From positions 30,321 to 94,320 of the forward strand of contig JAZQKK010000030.1 in NCBI GenBank assembly GCA_045542115.1: a DNA stretch of 64,000 nt, written 5' to 3'. A program made the translations under genes and the position numbers. Each line of letters begins with the position of its first letter. The first letter of the stretch is position 1. The notes under the pieces are model-generated. The model made no database searches and was not told where the DNA came from. It saw only the letters and a program-made list of their open reading frames with translations. Positions 8,833 through 17,664 of this stretch are shown piece after piece. The DNA is from RGIG995 sp045542115 (GTDB lineage Bacteria; Bacillota; Clostridia; Oscillospirales; UBA644).

Positions 8833-10708
8833 GCCTATGGGTGGCCCCCGGGGAATGGAAGGCCCGTCGAAAAAATTAGACCGGCAGACCGGGGAACGGG
8901 TGTTGCGCCGGATATTGTCTTATTTGTTCCGTTACAAATGGTTGGCGTTTCTGGCCTTTGTAATGATGCTTGCTTCCAATTTGTTGGCGTTGGTCGGTCC
9001 CCGCCTTTCCGGGTTTGCCATTGACGCTCTCAGCGGAGAATTTTCCGAGAAATTGCTCATAGCACCGTTATACAGCTGGTGTCTTTCCCTCTTTGATGCG
9101 CCGATGTTGGGGCAGGTCTTGTATTATTGCATTTTAATGGCGGCAACCTACCTTTGTTCTGCCGGCCTGTCTTTTGGCCTTTCCGCCTTGATGATAACCA
9201 TCAGCCAAAAAGTCATTTCCACAATGCGTCGGGACGTATTTCATCATTTGACCACCCTTCCGGTCAGTTATTTTGATTCCCACGCCACCGGGGATATCAT
9301 CAGCCGTATTTCTTACGATATTGATACGGTCAATACGTCGCTTTCCAATGACCTTCTGCAAGTTTGTGCCAGTGTGGTCACCTTGGTAGGGTCTCTTGTG
9401 ATGATGGCTTCCATCTGTCCGGTATTGCTGTTGGTCTTTGCCGTTACCGTGCCGATGTCGTTGTGGTTTACCCGGCGAAAGACCAAAAAGATTCAACCGT
9501 TCTTCCGGGCACGGTCGGGAAAATTGGGTGAATTGAACGGGTATGCGGAAGAAATCCTATCCGGACAGCGGACGGTCCACGCCTATCACCGGGAACAGGA
9601 TACCCTGCGTCAGTTCGACGAAAAAAATGAATCCGCCGTAGAGTCTTATTATCAGGCGGATTATCACGCCGCCGTCATCGGCCCTTCGGTAATGTTTATC
9701 AACAATCTTTCCATCTCTTTGGTGACGATCTTGGGCGGCTTGTTTTATATGCTGACCGTTGCCAGGGGAGAGGCGAATCTTTTTCCTTTGATCGCAATTA
9801 CCTTGGGGGAAGTGGCGTCGTTCGTTCAGTATTCCCGGAAATTTGCCGGTCCTATCAATGAATTTGCCAATATCCTCAATGAAATCCAATCGGCAATGGC
9901 GGCGGCAGAGCGGGTCTTCCATCTTTTGGACGAACCTTCCGAAGCGCCTGACCGCGAGGACGCGGTTGTGTTGACCGACGTTCAGGGCAAGGTAGACGTG
10001 GAACACGTTGATTTTTCCTACGTTTCCGATAAGCCCATTTTGAAAGACTTTACCTTGAACGCCGCCCCCGGAACGGTCAACGCCATCGTTGGTCCCACCG
10101 GTGCCGGAAAGACCACGGTTATCAATCTTCTGATGCGGTTTTACGACCCTCAATCCGGAAAATTATCCGTGGATGGAATGGATTGCTATTCCGTTACGCG
10201 GGATTCCCTTCGCAAGGCCTACACGATGGTGTTGCAGGACACGTGGCTGTTTTGCGGAACGGTCCACGATAACATTGCCTATGGTAGGGAAGGGGCCACC
10301 CGTGAAGACGTCATTGCCGCGGCAAAAGCGGCTCATATCCATTCTTTTATCGAGCGGTTGCCGCAGGGATACGATACGGTCTTGTCCGACGACGGAATCA
10401 ATCTTTCCAAGGGACAAAAACAGATGATTACCATTGCCCGGGCGATGTTGTCCGATTCGTCGATGTTGATTCTCGACGAAGCCACGTCCAACGTAGACTC
10501 CCGTACCGAACAGCGGATTCAGAAAGCAATGGTCTCTTTGATGAAGGACCGCACGTCCTTTGTTATTGCCCATCGCCTTTCTACCGTTCAGCACGCCGAC
10601 AACATTTTGGTCGTCAAGGACGGTACGGTCATTGAGCAGGGAAATCACGAGCAGTTGCTTGCTTGCGGAGGTTTTTACAGCAAACTCTACAATTCGCAAT
10701 TTGAATAA
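8825..10708 (+). CDS. Heterodimeric ABC exporter half with canonical Walker B
   Basis: A 627-residue partner of the previous gene. The start is uncertain: I favour TTG 8825, eight bases after a GGGGGG run; GTG 8816 and ATG 8837 are alternatives. The N-terminal NKPMGGPRGMEGPSKKL is typical of this exporter branch. Six transmembrane helices are followed by Walker A GPTGAGKTT, a signature reading LSKGQKQM (Gly to Lys in the second position of the GG pair) and canonical Walker B LILDEATSNVD. The altered signature pairs with the upstream degenerate site. It ends the operon before a GAAA-loop terminator. Confidence 0.92.
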   Translation: MNKPMGGPRGMEGPSKKLDRQTGERVLRRILSYLFRYKWLAFLAFVMMLASNLLALVGPRLSGFAIDALSGEFSEKLLIAPLYSWCLSLFDAPMLGQVLYYCILMAATYLCSAGLSFGLSALMITISQKVISTMRRDVFHHLTTLPVSYFDSHATGDIISRISYDIDTVNTSLSNDLLQVCASVVTLVGSLVMMASICPVLLLVFAVTVPMSLWFTRRKTKKIQPFFRARSGKLGELNGYAEEILSGQRTVHAYHREQDTLRQFDEKNESAVESYYQADYHAAVIGPSVMFINNLSISLVTILGGLFYMLTVARGEANLFPLIAITLGEVASFVQYSRKFAGPINEFANILNEIQSAMAAAERVFHLLDEPSEAPDREDAVVLTDVQGKVDVEHVDFSYVSDKPILKDFTLNAAPGTVNAIVGPTGAGKTTVINLLMRFYDPQSGKLSVDGMDCYSVTRDSLRKAYTMVLQDTWLFCGTVHDNIAYGREGATREDVIAAAKAAHIHSFIERLPQGYDTVLSDDGINLSKGQKQMITIARAMLSDSSMLILDEATSNVDSRTEQRIQKAMVSLMKDRTSFVIAHRLSTVQHADNILVVKDGTVIEQGNHEQLLACGGFYSKLYNSQFE

Positions 10709-10714
10709 GAGAGA

Positions 10715-10751
10715 AAAGAGGGGAAGAAATTCCTCTCTTTTTTTCTTTTTT
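10715..10751 (+). terminator. Terminator of MarR-ABC operon
   Basis: An 11-bp stem AAAGAGGGGAA (10715-10725) with one G-T pair and a GAAA loop is followed by a long T run to 10751. Confidence 0.85.
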
Positions 10752-10772
10752 CGGGAAATTATTCTTCGGTTC

Positions 10773-10801
10773 TTGCATTTTGCGGAAAAATATGTTATAA
10801 T
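10773..10801 (+). promoter_or_regulatory. Promoter of pyk operon
   Basis: TTGCAT (10773-10778), 17 bases, TATAAT (10796-10801), about 50 bases before the pyruvate kinase start. Confidence 0.8.
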
Positions 10802-10851
10802 GTACAATGGTGAGTTTTTTTGATTTAATCTTTTTATAGGAGTTTTAATAT

Positions 10852-12264
10852 ATGCGTAAAACCAAAATCGTCTGTACCGTCGGTCCTGCTTGTTCCGATG
10901 AAAAAACGCTGACCGAAATGTGTCTTGCGGGAATGAATGTAGCTCGTTTGAATTTTTCTCACGGAACACACGAACAGCATTTCGCTATGATCAATACCAT
11001 CAAAAAAGTGCGGGAAACGTTGAATCTTCCCATTGCTATTCTCTTGGATACGAAAGGTCCGGAATACCGTATCAAGACCTTTCGAGACGGACAGATCACC
11101 CTGAACGACGGCGATACCTTTTCCTTGACCGTTGAGGATATTGAGGGAGATCGGAATCGGGTCTCCGTTTCCTATTCGGGGATGATTCGGGATCTTTCTA
11201 TCGGGGATCGGGTTTTGATCAACAACGGGCTTGTGGTTTTGAAGGTTCGGGAGTTGACCGCTACCGATGCTATCTGCGACGTGATCTCCGGCGGGGTACT
11301 TTCCGACCGCAAAAGTATGGCATTCCCCAATAAGTTGTTGAACCAGGTTTATCTCAGCGAACAGGATAAAAAAGACCTTCTGTTTGGGATTCAAAACGGC
11401 GTGGATTTTATTGCCTGCTCTTTCGTTTCCCGCAAGCAGGATCTGACCGATGTCCGTCGCTTTTTAGCAGAAAACGGAGAATCCCATCCTGCCCTCATTG
11501 CCAAGATTGAAAACCGTGCCGGTGTCGATAATATCGAAGAGATCTGCGAAGAATGCGACGGCATTATGATCGGCCGCGGAGATATGGGCGTTGAGATTCC
11601 CTTTGAGGAATTGCCCGGGATTCAAAAGCAGTTGATTACCAAGTGCAGTCTTCTCGGGAAGAGGGTCATCACCGCTACCGAAATGCTCGAATCTATGATT
11701 CATAATATCCGTCCCACCCGTGCGGAGATTACGGACGTTGCCAACGCCGTTTACGACGGTACCAGCGCCATTATGCTTTCTGCTGAAACCGCTGCGGGGG
11801 AACACCCCGTCCTTGCGGTTCAGACGATGGCTCGTATTGCCGAACGCACCGAGCAGAACATTGATTATGCTTCTCGATTCCACGCATCACAGTTCAAGAT
11901 TCGTAATACTGTCGATGCTATTTCCCACGCCACCGTAGGGATGGCTATTGATATCGGAGCAAAGGCTATTTCGGTCTGTTCCTTGTCCGGAATTACTGCC
12001 CGTATGGTCTCCCGATTCCGTCCTCCTATGGATATCGTTGGAGTGACCACCGATGAGAAGACCTGGCGGGGACTTGCACTTTCTTGGGGTGTTAATCCCG
12101 TGCTTTGCGAGACCTTCAATTCCACCGATGTACTGTTCTACACTGCCAAAAAGTTAACTCAGCACACCTTGGGGCTGGGCAAAGACGATCATATCGTTAT
12201 TACCGGAGGTATTACCAACGGACGGTCCGGCAATACGGATTTAATCAAGATTGAACGAATCTGA
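10852..12264 (+). CDS. pyk: Pyruvate kinase
   Basis: A 470-residue glycolytic enzyme converting phosphoenolpyruvate and ADP to pyruvate and ATP in the cytosol. Diagnostic elements are the N-terminal KTKIVCTVGPAC, MNVARLNFSHG, the active-site block KIENRAGVDNIEEI, the metal-binding MIGRGDMGVEIP and TATEMLESM. The length corresponds to the form without the extra C-terminal PEP-utilising domain found in many Bacilli. GGAG precedes ATG 10852. The next gene, a mannose-6-phosphate isomerase/ROK fusion, begins 22 bases downstream, giving a compact sugar-entry and glycolysis operon. Confidence 0.97.
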   Translation: MRKTKIVCTVGPACSDEKTLTEMCLAGMNVARLNFSHGTHEQHFAMINTIKKVRETLNLPIAILLDTKGPEYRIKTFRDGQITLNDGDTFSLTVEDIEGDRNRVSVSYSGMIRDLSIGDRVLINNGLVVLKVRELTATDAICDVISGGVLSDRKSMAFPNKLLNQVYLSEQDKKDLLFGIQNGVDFIACSFVSRKQDLTDVRRFLAENGESHPALIAKIENRAGVDNIEEICEECDGIMIGRGDMGVEIPFEELPGIQKQLITKCSLLGKRVITATEMLESMIHNIRPTRAEITDVANAVYDGTSAIMLSAETAAGEHPVLAVQTMARIAERTEQNIDYASRFHASQFKIRNTVDAISHATVGMAIDIGAKAISVCSLSGITARMVSRFRPPMDIVGVTTDEKTWRGLALSWGVNPVLCETFNSTDVLFYTAKKLTQHTLGLGKDDHIVITGGITNGRSGNTDLIKIERI

Positions 12265-12286
12265 TTCTATTAAAGGGTGGCTTGTT

Positions 12287-14161
12287 ATGAAACCTATGCG
12301 TCTGATACCTGCCTATAAAGATTACCTTTGGGGCGGAAGGAAATTAACTGAAATTTACGGAAAATCTTCCGGACTTTCCCGTACTGCGGAAAGTTGGGAA
12401 TTAAGCGTTCACCCGGACGGGCTTTCGGTGATTGCCGATGGTAAATTTGCCAGAACGACCCTTGCGGATTATATTGCAAAAGACCCTTCGGTCTTGGGAA
12501 CCAATCGATCTTGTGACGAATTGCCCATTCTCGTCAAATTGATCGATGCCGCCGATGATCTGAGCATCCAAGTTCATCCCGATGACGAAAAAGCAAAGGT
12601 CTGGGAAGGACAGAACGGAAAAACCGAAATGTGGTACGTTATGGACTGCGAACCCGGTGCTAAAATCGTCTACGGGTTGAAGGATGACGTGAATCGGGAG
12701 ACTTTTGCACAATCCATTCGGGACAACTCGGTTATGGATTTGCTTAATCGGGAGGACTCCGCTCCCGGTAGCGTCTTTTTTGTAGATGCGGGGACGGTCC
12801 ACGCTATTGGAAAGGGCAATCTTATTGCAGAAATTCAGCAAAATTCGAACGTTACCTACCGGCTTTACGATTACGACCGACGGGATAAGGACGGAAACCC
12901 CCGGGAACTGCATATTGAAAAAGGGGTTCTTTCCGCTTCGTTAAAGAAGTCTGTCTGCCGTGAAATTCCCGTATGCAGTGACGGCAGCCGTCTTTTGGGG
13001 AGCTGTCCCTTCTTTCAGGTGCGGGAACGGAAGATCCGCGGAACGCAAACCCTTTTCGTTGCGGAAGAAAGTTACCTCTGTCTTTTATCCGTTGGGGGAA
13101 GCTTGACGGTCTGCGGAGAAGCCGTTGCCGCCGGAGAGACTCTCTTTTTCCCCGCAGGATCGGGCGACGTTATTGTGGAAGGAGAAGGGACCCTTCTGCA
13201 AATTACGAATCCTCCCCGCTATTTCGTGGGAATTGATTTGGGTGGAACAAACATCGCCGCTGCGGTGGTAGACGAATGCGGTATTATTTACGGAAGAAGC
13301 TCCCGGAAGACCTTGGCACCTCGTCCGTATACGGAAATTTTTGACGATATGGCCGCCTGTGTTTGGGATGCCGTATTTGCCTCGGGATTGGCACGGGATG
13401 ACGTAGAATCGGTTGGAATCGGTTGCCCCGGTGCCTTGAATAAAGCCGCGGGAACGGTGGAATTTTCCAACAATCTGGATTTTTACGACGTTCCCATTGT
13501 CTCTTATATGGAAAAAGCTCTCGGCAAAAAAGTATATATTGAAAACGACGCCAATGCTGCCGCGTGGGGTGAATTTCTCGCGGGAAGTGGTGCGGACGTT
13601 TCGGATATGATTATGATTACCCTCGGAACGGGGGTGGGAAGCGGAATTATCATCAACGGTCGTCTCTTCACCGGAGCCTGGGGAAAAGGTGCGGAATTAG
13701 GGCATATGGTCATCCGCCAGGATGGAGAGGACTGTACCTGTGGCCGCAAAGGTTGTCTTGAAGCCTATGCTTCCGCTACGGCATTGATCCGTCTGACCAA
13801 AAAGGAGATGGAATCCCATCCCGACAGCGAACTGTGGCGTATTGCCGGAAGTCTCGACGGAGTTACGGGAAAGACCGCCTTTGACGGGACTGACGAGGTC
13901 TCTCACGGGATTATTGACCGGTATACGAACGATTTGGCCGACGGAATCGTCAACATCGTCAATATCTTTCAGCCGGAAATGATAACGCTTGGAGGCGGTG
14001 TCAGCAAGTCCGGAGAACGGATTCTTCAACCTCTGCGGAAGGCTGTGAAGAAGTATTCTTTTGCCCGCTTTGGCAAGGAAGAACCGAATATCACTTGCGC
14101 GACCCTTGGTAATGACGCCGGAATCATTGGTGCTGCACTGCTTTGGAAGAACGAAGATTGA
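12287..14161 (+). CDS. Fusion: class I mannose-6-phosphate isomerase + ROK sugar kinase
   Basis: One uninterrupted 624-residue frame joins two enzymes. Residues 1 to about 317 match ManA: YKDYLWGGRKL, the zinc-site segments IQVHPDD and KTEMWYV, and GTVHAIGKGNLIAEIQ, ending in a small cupin-like domain. Residues from about 318 match the ROK glucokinase family: phosphate loop VGIDLGGTNIAA, catalytic Asp in IENDANAAAWGE, LGTGVGSG and the zinc motif CTCGRKGCLEAYAS. The junction (LQITNPPRYFVGIDLGG) has no linker. AAAGGGTGG precedes ATG 12287. It probably phosphorylates free hexose and interconverts Man6P and Fru6P beside pyruvate kinase. Both active sites look intact. Confidence 0.93.
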   Translation: MKPMRLIPAYKDYLWGGRKLTEIYGKSSGLSRTAESWELSVHPDGLSVIADGKFARTTLADYIAKDPSVLGTNRSCDELPILVKLIDAADDLSIQVHPDDEKAKVWEGQNGKTEMWYVMDCEPGAKIVYGLKDDVNRETFAQSIRDNSVMDLLNREDSAPGSVFFVDAGTVHAIGKGNLIAEIQQNSNVTYRLYDYDRRDKDGNPRELHIEKGVLSASLKKSVCREIPVCSDGSRLLGSCPFFQVRERKIRGTQTLFVAEESYLCLLSVGGSLTVCGEAVAAGETLFFPAGSGDVIVEGEGTLLQITNPPRYFVGIDLGGTNIAAAVVDECGIIYGRSSRKTLAPRPYTEIFDDMAACVWDAVFASGLARDDVESVGIGCPGALNKAAGTVEFSNNLDFYDVPIVSYMEKALGKKVYIENDANAAAWGEFLAGSGADVSDMIMITLGTGVGSGIIINGRLFTGAWGKGAELGHMVIRQDGEDCTCGRKGCLEAYASATALIRLTKKEMESHPDSELWRIAGSLDGVTGKTAFDGTDEVSHGIIDRYTNDLADGIVNIVNIFQPEMITLGGGVSKSGERILQPLRKAVKKYSFARFGKEEPNITCATLGNDAGIIGAALLWKNED

Positions 14162-14207
14162 TAACTATATTTAAATTTTAAACCGATTTGGTTTAATAAA
14201 ATACAAA

Positions 14208-14250
14208 GAAAACGGGTCTGATCAGAGACCCGTTTTCGCTTTTTATTTAT
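14208..14250. terminator. Intrinsic terminator after manA-ROK
   Basis: A 12-bp stem GAAAACGGGTCT (14208-14219) pairs with 14226-14237 and is followed by GCTTTTTATTTATTT. It lies between convergent genes; a clear T tail is present only on the plus side. Confidence 0.88.
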
Positions 14251-14280
14251 TTAAGAATGTCTTGCGGTTTTCTTCGAGAG

Positions 14281-15591
14281 TTATTTTCCGTGCTTTTCTT
14301 TTGCTTCGTTGAGTTTGTGATGGCGGCGATTCTTGACTTCTTCCGACATCGGTTTGATTTCACCTGCGGCTTGCAGTGCCATTCGGGTAAACAGCGGTCC
14401 GACCAATTCATAAATCAGAACGGCAAAGAGGGTAATGTTGCGGATGATAGGACCGCTTGCTCCCAATTCCGGTGTTGCCGCGGCAATGGTACACATTCCC
14501 AACGCAACTCCCGCCTGAGGCAACAGGGTGATCCCCAAATATTTGCAGATCTGGGGTTCGCATTTTGTTGCTTTGGCACTGCCCAACGTTCCCAGATATT
14601 TTCCGGCGGAGCGGGCAATGATATAGATTATCCCGGCCAGAACTACGAATCCGTTTTTGAGAATATCCAAATTCAATTCCGCACCGCTGATAACGAAAAA
14701 CAAGGCGTACAGGGGAGATGTCCACTTATCTGCCCGTTCCATCAAATCGTGGGACAAGGGACAGATGTTGCAGAAGACCGTTCCCAGCATCATACATACT
14801 AAAAGGGCGGAGAACTGAATATGTACCGGACCGACGTGAAAGTCGATCATCGAAAGGGAAACGGTAATAAACACGAAAGCAATGGTCAGATTCAAACGGT
14901 TGGTGTTGGAATTGAAGAGCTTTTCCAAACAGGTCAAAATAACTCCCATCACCGCACCCAAAATCAGTGATGCCGCAATTTCCACCAAAGGATTGACCAG
15001 GATGGAAACCAGGTCCACCGAACCGCTGGCTAAGGCTCTTGCGATTCCAAAAGAGACGGCAAATACTACAAGCCCCACTGCGTCGTCCAAGGCGACGATG
15101 GGAAGGAGTAATTTTGTCAGAGGGCCGTTTGCCTTATACTGGCGGACGACCATCAGCGTGGCGGCAGGCGCGGTAGCTGTGGCAATGGCGCCCAAAATCA
15201 AAACCGTGGGCAGCGGCAGGATTTCCGGCATCAGAAGATGTAAACCGTACAGGGCCAAATCTACAAACAAGGTTGCCACCAGAGCTTGCAGAATTCCGAT
15301 AATCGTTGCCTGTTTTCCGGTCTTTTTCAGTTCCGATACCCTGAATTCACTTCCGATGGAGAAGGCAATAAAGCCAAGCGCCACCTCGGAAATCAGAGCG
15401 AACCCTTCCAGACCTTCGTGGGAGGTAAAACCGATTCCTTCCTGGTGCAGCATTCCCAAAAAGTGGGGACCGATCAGAACACCGGCAATCAAATATGCGG
15501 TGACCGAAGGTAATTTCAGAGGTTTGAACAGTCGGGTCATCAGAAGACCGGCCAAAAGAGCAATAGATACGGCCAAGAGAGTCGATGCCAT
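14281..15591 (-). CDS. Cation/proton antiporter, CPA2 (KefB/NapA-like) membrane domain
   Basis: A 436-residue membrane protein with about twelve hydrophobic segments. LKLPSVTAYLIAGVLIGPHFLG and the conserved ALDDAVGLVVFAVSFG helix with its paired acidic residues are diagnostic of CPA2 Na+(K+)/H+ antiporters. No C-terminal RCK/TrkA-N domain follows, so this is the transport domain alone. The start is ATG 15591 behind AAAGGAAG; the frame remains open upstream but that extension runs through a tRNA gene. The likely role is pH or monovalent-cation homeostasis. Confidence 0.9.
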   Translation of the reverse strand: MASTLLAVSIALLAGLLMTRLFKPLKLPSVTAYLIAGVLIGPHFLGMLHQEGIGFTSHEGLEGFALISEVALGFIAFSIGSEFRVSELKKTGKQATIIGILQALVATLFVDLALYGLHLLMPEILPLPTVLILGAIATATAPAATLMVVRQYKANGPLTKLLLPIVALDDAVGLVVFAVSFGIARALASGSVDLVSILVNPLVEIAASLILGAVMGVILTCLEKLFNSNTNRLNLTIAFVFITVSLSMIDFHVGPVHIQFSALLVCMMLGTVFCNICPLSHDLMERADKWTSPLYALFFVISGAELNLDILKNGFVVLAGIIYIIARSAGKYLGTLGSAKATKCEPQICKYLGITLLPQAGVALGMCTIAAATPELGASGPIIRNITLFAVLIYELVGPLFTRMALQAAGEIKPMSEEVKNRRHHKLNEAKEKHGK

Positions 15592-15635
15592 AATCGTTAC
15601 TTCCTTTATGTAAAATTTTAAAGTGTTGCAGTGGT

Positions 15636-15661
15636 AAAACCTCGTCCGAAGACGAGGTTTT
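15636..15661 (-). terminator. Terminator of tRNA-Arg
   Basis: An 11-bp stem AAAACCTCGTC closed by a UUCG-type tetraloop (minus strand) lies just downstream of the tRNA; the Ts are part of the stem. Some read-through into the antiporter gene is possible, since no separate antiporter promoter was found. Confidence 0.7.
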
Positions 15662-15664
15662 ACT

Positions 15665-15741
15665 TGGCGTACCCGAAAGGATTCGAACCTTCGACCTTCA
15701 GAGTCGGAGTCTGACACTCTATCCAGCTGAGCTACGGGTAC
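15665..15741 (-). tRNA. tRNA-Arg (anticodon CCG)
   Basis: The minus strand folds into a cloverleaf: acceptor GTACCCG/CGGGTAC, D arm GCTC...GAGT, anticodon stem TCAGA/TCTGA with loop CTCCGAC (anticodon CCG, reading CGG), and T loop TTCGAAT. The discriminator is G and the CCA end is encoded (15665-15667). CGG codons are frequent in this window. Confidence 0.95.
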
Positions 15742-15775
15742 AAATATTCCGTTCAAAAGATTTTTTCCGCAAAAT

Positions 15776-15804
15776 AGTATATCACAATTTTTCCCAAAAA
15801 GCAA
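15776..15804 (-). promoter_or_regulatory. Promoter of tRNA-Arg
   Basis: On the minus strand TTGCTT (15804-15799), 17 bases, TATACT (15781-15776), about 35 bases before the tRNA 5' end. Confidence 0.8.
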
Positions 15805-15853
15805 GTGTTTTTTGAGAATGTAATATTAAATTCACAAATCGGGAGAAAACACA

Positions 15854-16146
15854 TAAAAAAAGCCGAAAAAGAGGCTCTTCTTTTTTTGCAGAGGAAATTC
15901 TTGGCGTTTTATTACTTTTTGAGGGAAAAATATTGACAAAACGAGCGAAAAAATTTATCTATTTGACATTGTTTTGTCATAGATAGATGATACTCTTATG
16001 TTGCTTACTTATAAATATAGTTGGAAGAGCGATATTACATAATAATATTCTCTTGGAAACGCAGCCAAAAGGACGAATCCGACATTCAATACTGCGGCGA
16101 AGAAAGGATTGAAAGAAGCAAAAATTCTTTTTTTGGAGTGATGAAC
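15854..16146 (+). promoter_or_regulatory. AT-rich control region before potABCD
   Basis: The stretch between the tRNA-Arg promoter and potA holds no gene I can support. TTGACA occurs at 15933-15938 and 15963-15968, but neither has a good TATAAT 17 bases away (TATCTA and a GATACT-like box are the nearest). A 9-bp inverted repeat, TGACAAAAC (15934-15942) and GTTTTGTCA (15971-15979), brackets the second TTGACA and looks like an operator. A weak hairpin with a T run lies at 15854-15888. About 150 bases of untranslated leader follow. The operator role is inference. Confidence 0.5.
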
Positions 16147-17664
16147 GTGAAAAAGGAAAATGTCATCATTGAACTGGTAGGAGTTTCAAAGACCTACAAT
16201 GAGACCACCGCGGTAGACAACTTTAATTTTTACGTGAAAAAAGGCGAATTCGTTTCGTTTCTCGGCCCTTCCGGATGCGGTAAGACCACAACTCTGCGGA
16301 TGATTGCCGGGTTTGAGCATCCCACCTCCGGGAAGATTCTGCTTAACGGGGAAGATATTTCCGAACTGCCCCCCTATGAACGTCCGGTCAATACGGTCTT
16401 CCAGAAGTACGCGCTGTTTCCCCATTTGGACGTGTACGATAACGTGGCGTTTGGATTGAAACTGAAAAAAATCCCTTACGAAACCACCGACCGTAACGGT
16501 AATAAGGTTACCAAATATCGCAAGCTGACCAAAGCAGAGATTTCCAAAAAAGTTACCGAAGCTCTGAAAATCGTAGATTTGGAAGAGTTCGAATGGCGGG
16601 ATATCACCACTTTGTCCGGCGGTCAGCAGCAACGTATCGCCATCGCCCGTGCTATCGTTAATGAGCCTCAGATTCTTCTTTTGGACGAACCTTTGGGGGC
16701 GCTGGACCTGAAAATGCGAAAAGAAATGCAACTGGAATTAAAGGAGATGCACCGAAAATTGGGCATCACCTTCATTTACGTTACCCACGACCAGGAAGAA
16801 GCGTTGACGATGTCCGACACTATCGTGGTAATGAAAGACGGTTGTATTCAGCAGATCGGAACCCCAGAAGATATCTATAACGAACCGAAAAACGCCTTCG
16901 TTGCCGACTTTATCGGTGAAAGCAATCTGTACGAAGGAACTTATATGGGCAACCGCAAAGTGCGGTTTTTGAATCACATTTTCGATTGTGTGGACGATTT
17001 CCCCGCCAACGAAAAGGTCAACGTGGTCGTCCGTCCCGAAGACGTGAAATTTGCAGAACCCGGCCAAGGGATGATTGACGGAATTCTCACCGAGAAGGTC
17101 TTTAAAGGGATCCATTACGAATATACGATGATGGTCGGCCGCAACGAGGTGACCATTCAGTCCACCAAAAATATGGAGACCCAGATTCCCGTGGGAGTCA
17201 ACGTTGCCCCCGACTTGATTCACATTATGAAAAAAGACCTGTTGTCCAACGTTTACGACGATGCGTACATTGACAACGACAACCGGGTCATTATTGCCGG
17301 CGGAGCCTTTGATTGCGACGTAACGCAACTGATTCCCGGTTCAAAATTGGACGAAGAAGGGTACGTCATTGCCCCCGATGGAAAAAAATACGATTTCAAA
17401 GACGCGGACGTATTTGCCGACGTGGCTTTCCCAGATATTGAGATTATCGACAACGAAGACGGCGGCGTGGTCTGCGGTAAGATCGTTTCGATGATTTATC
17501 TCGGCAATCACTACCAGGTCATTATCCGTACCGAAGACGATGAAGATTTCGTGGTTGACACTGAATATACCTGGAACGAAGACGACCGGGTCTCGGTTCG
17601 GATTCCGGCGGAAAAGATTCGTCTGAAACTCCGTGGGGAGGCGTCGAAATATGTCAAGAATTAA
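16147..17664 (+). CDS. potA: Spermidine/putrescine ABC importer ATP-binding protein, enlarged
   Basis: The cytoplasmic ATPase of a polyamine importer. Walker A is LGPSGCGKTT, the signature LSGGQQQR and Walker B ILLLDEPLGALD; a short insertion with TDRNGNKVTKYRK sits before the signature. The C-terminus is long: after a first TOBE-like segment (VVRPEDVKFAE) there are about 150 more residues ending in a second TOBE-like unit (GKIVSMIYLGNHYQV...VRIPAEKIRL), for 505 residues against about 350-380 in typical PotA. I prefer GTG 16147, eight bases after GGAG; ATG 16141 is the alternative but lies only two bases from that site. It overlaps potB. Confidence 0.93.
   Translation: MKKENVIIELVGVSKTYNETTAVDNFNFYVKKGEFVSFLGPSGCGKTTTLRMIAGFEHPTSGKILLNGEDISELPPYERPVNTVFQKYALFPHLDVYDNVAFGLKLKKIPYETTDRNGNKVTKYRKLTKAEISKKVTEALKIVDLEEFEWRDITTLSGGQQQRIAIARAIVNEPQILLLDEPLGALDLKMRKEMQLELKEMHRKLGITFIYVTHDQEEALTMSDTIVVMKDGCIQQIGTPEDIYNEPKNAFVADFIGESNLYEGTYMGNRKVRFLNHIFDCVDDFPANEKVNVVVRPEDVKFAEPGQGMIDGILTEKVFKGIHYEYTMMVGRNEVTIQSTKNMETQIPVGVNVAPDLIHIMKKDLLSNVYDDAYIDNDNRVIIAGGAFDCDVTQLIPGSKLDEEGYVIAPDGKKYDFKDADVFADVAFPDIEIIDNEDGGVVCGKIVSMIYLGNHYQVIIRTEDDEDFVVDTEYTWNEDDRVSVRIPAEKIRLKLRGEASKYVKN

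Noticed and set aside
15592..15804. 71-residue N-terminal extension of the CPA2 antiporter
   Set aside because: The extension is the translation of tRNA-Arg and its flanks (the familiar VAQLDRVSDS string). A good ribosome site supports ATG 15591.
15742..16146. Replication origin or mobile-element scar in the AT-rich stretch
   Set aside because: No DnaA-box cluster, terminal repeats or dnaA/dnaN genes were seen; it is better explained as promoters and leader.
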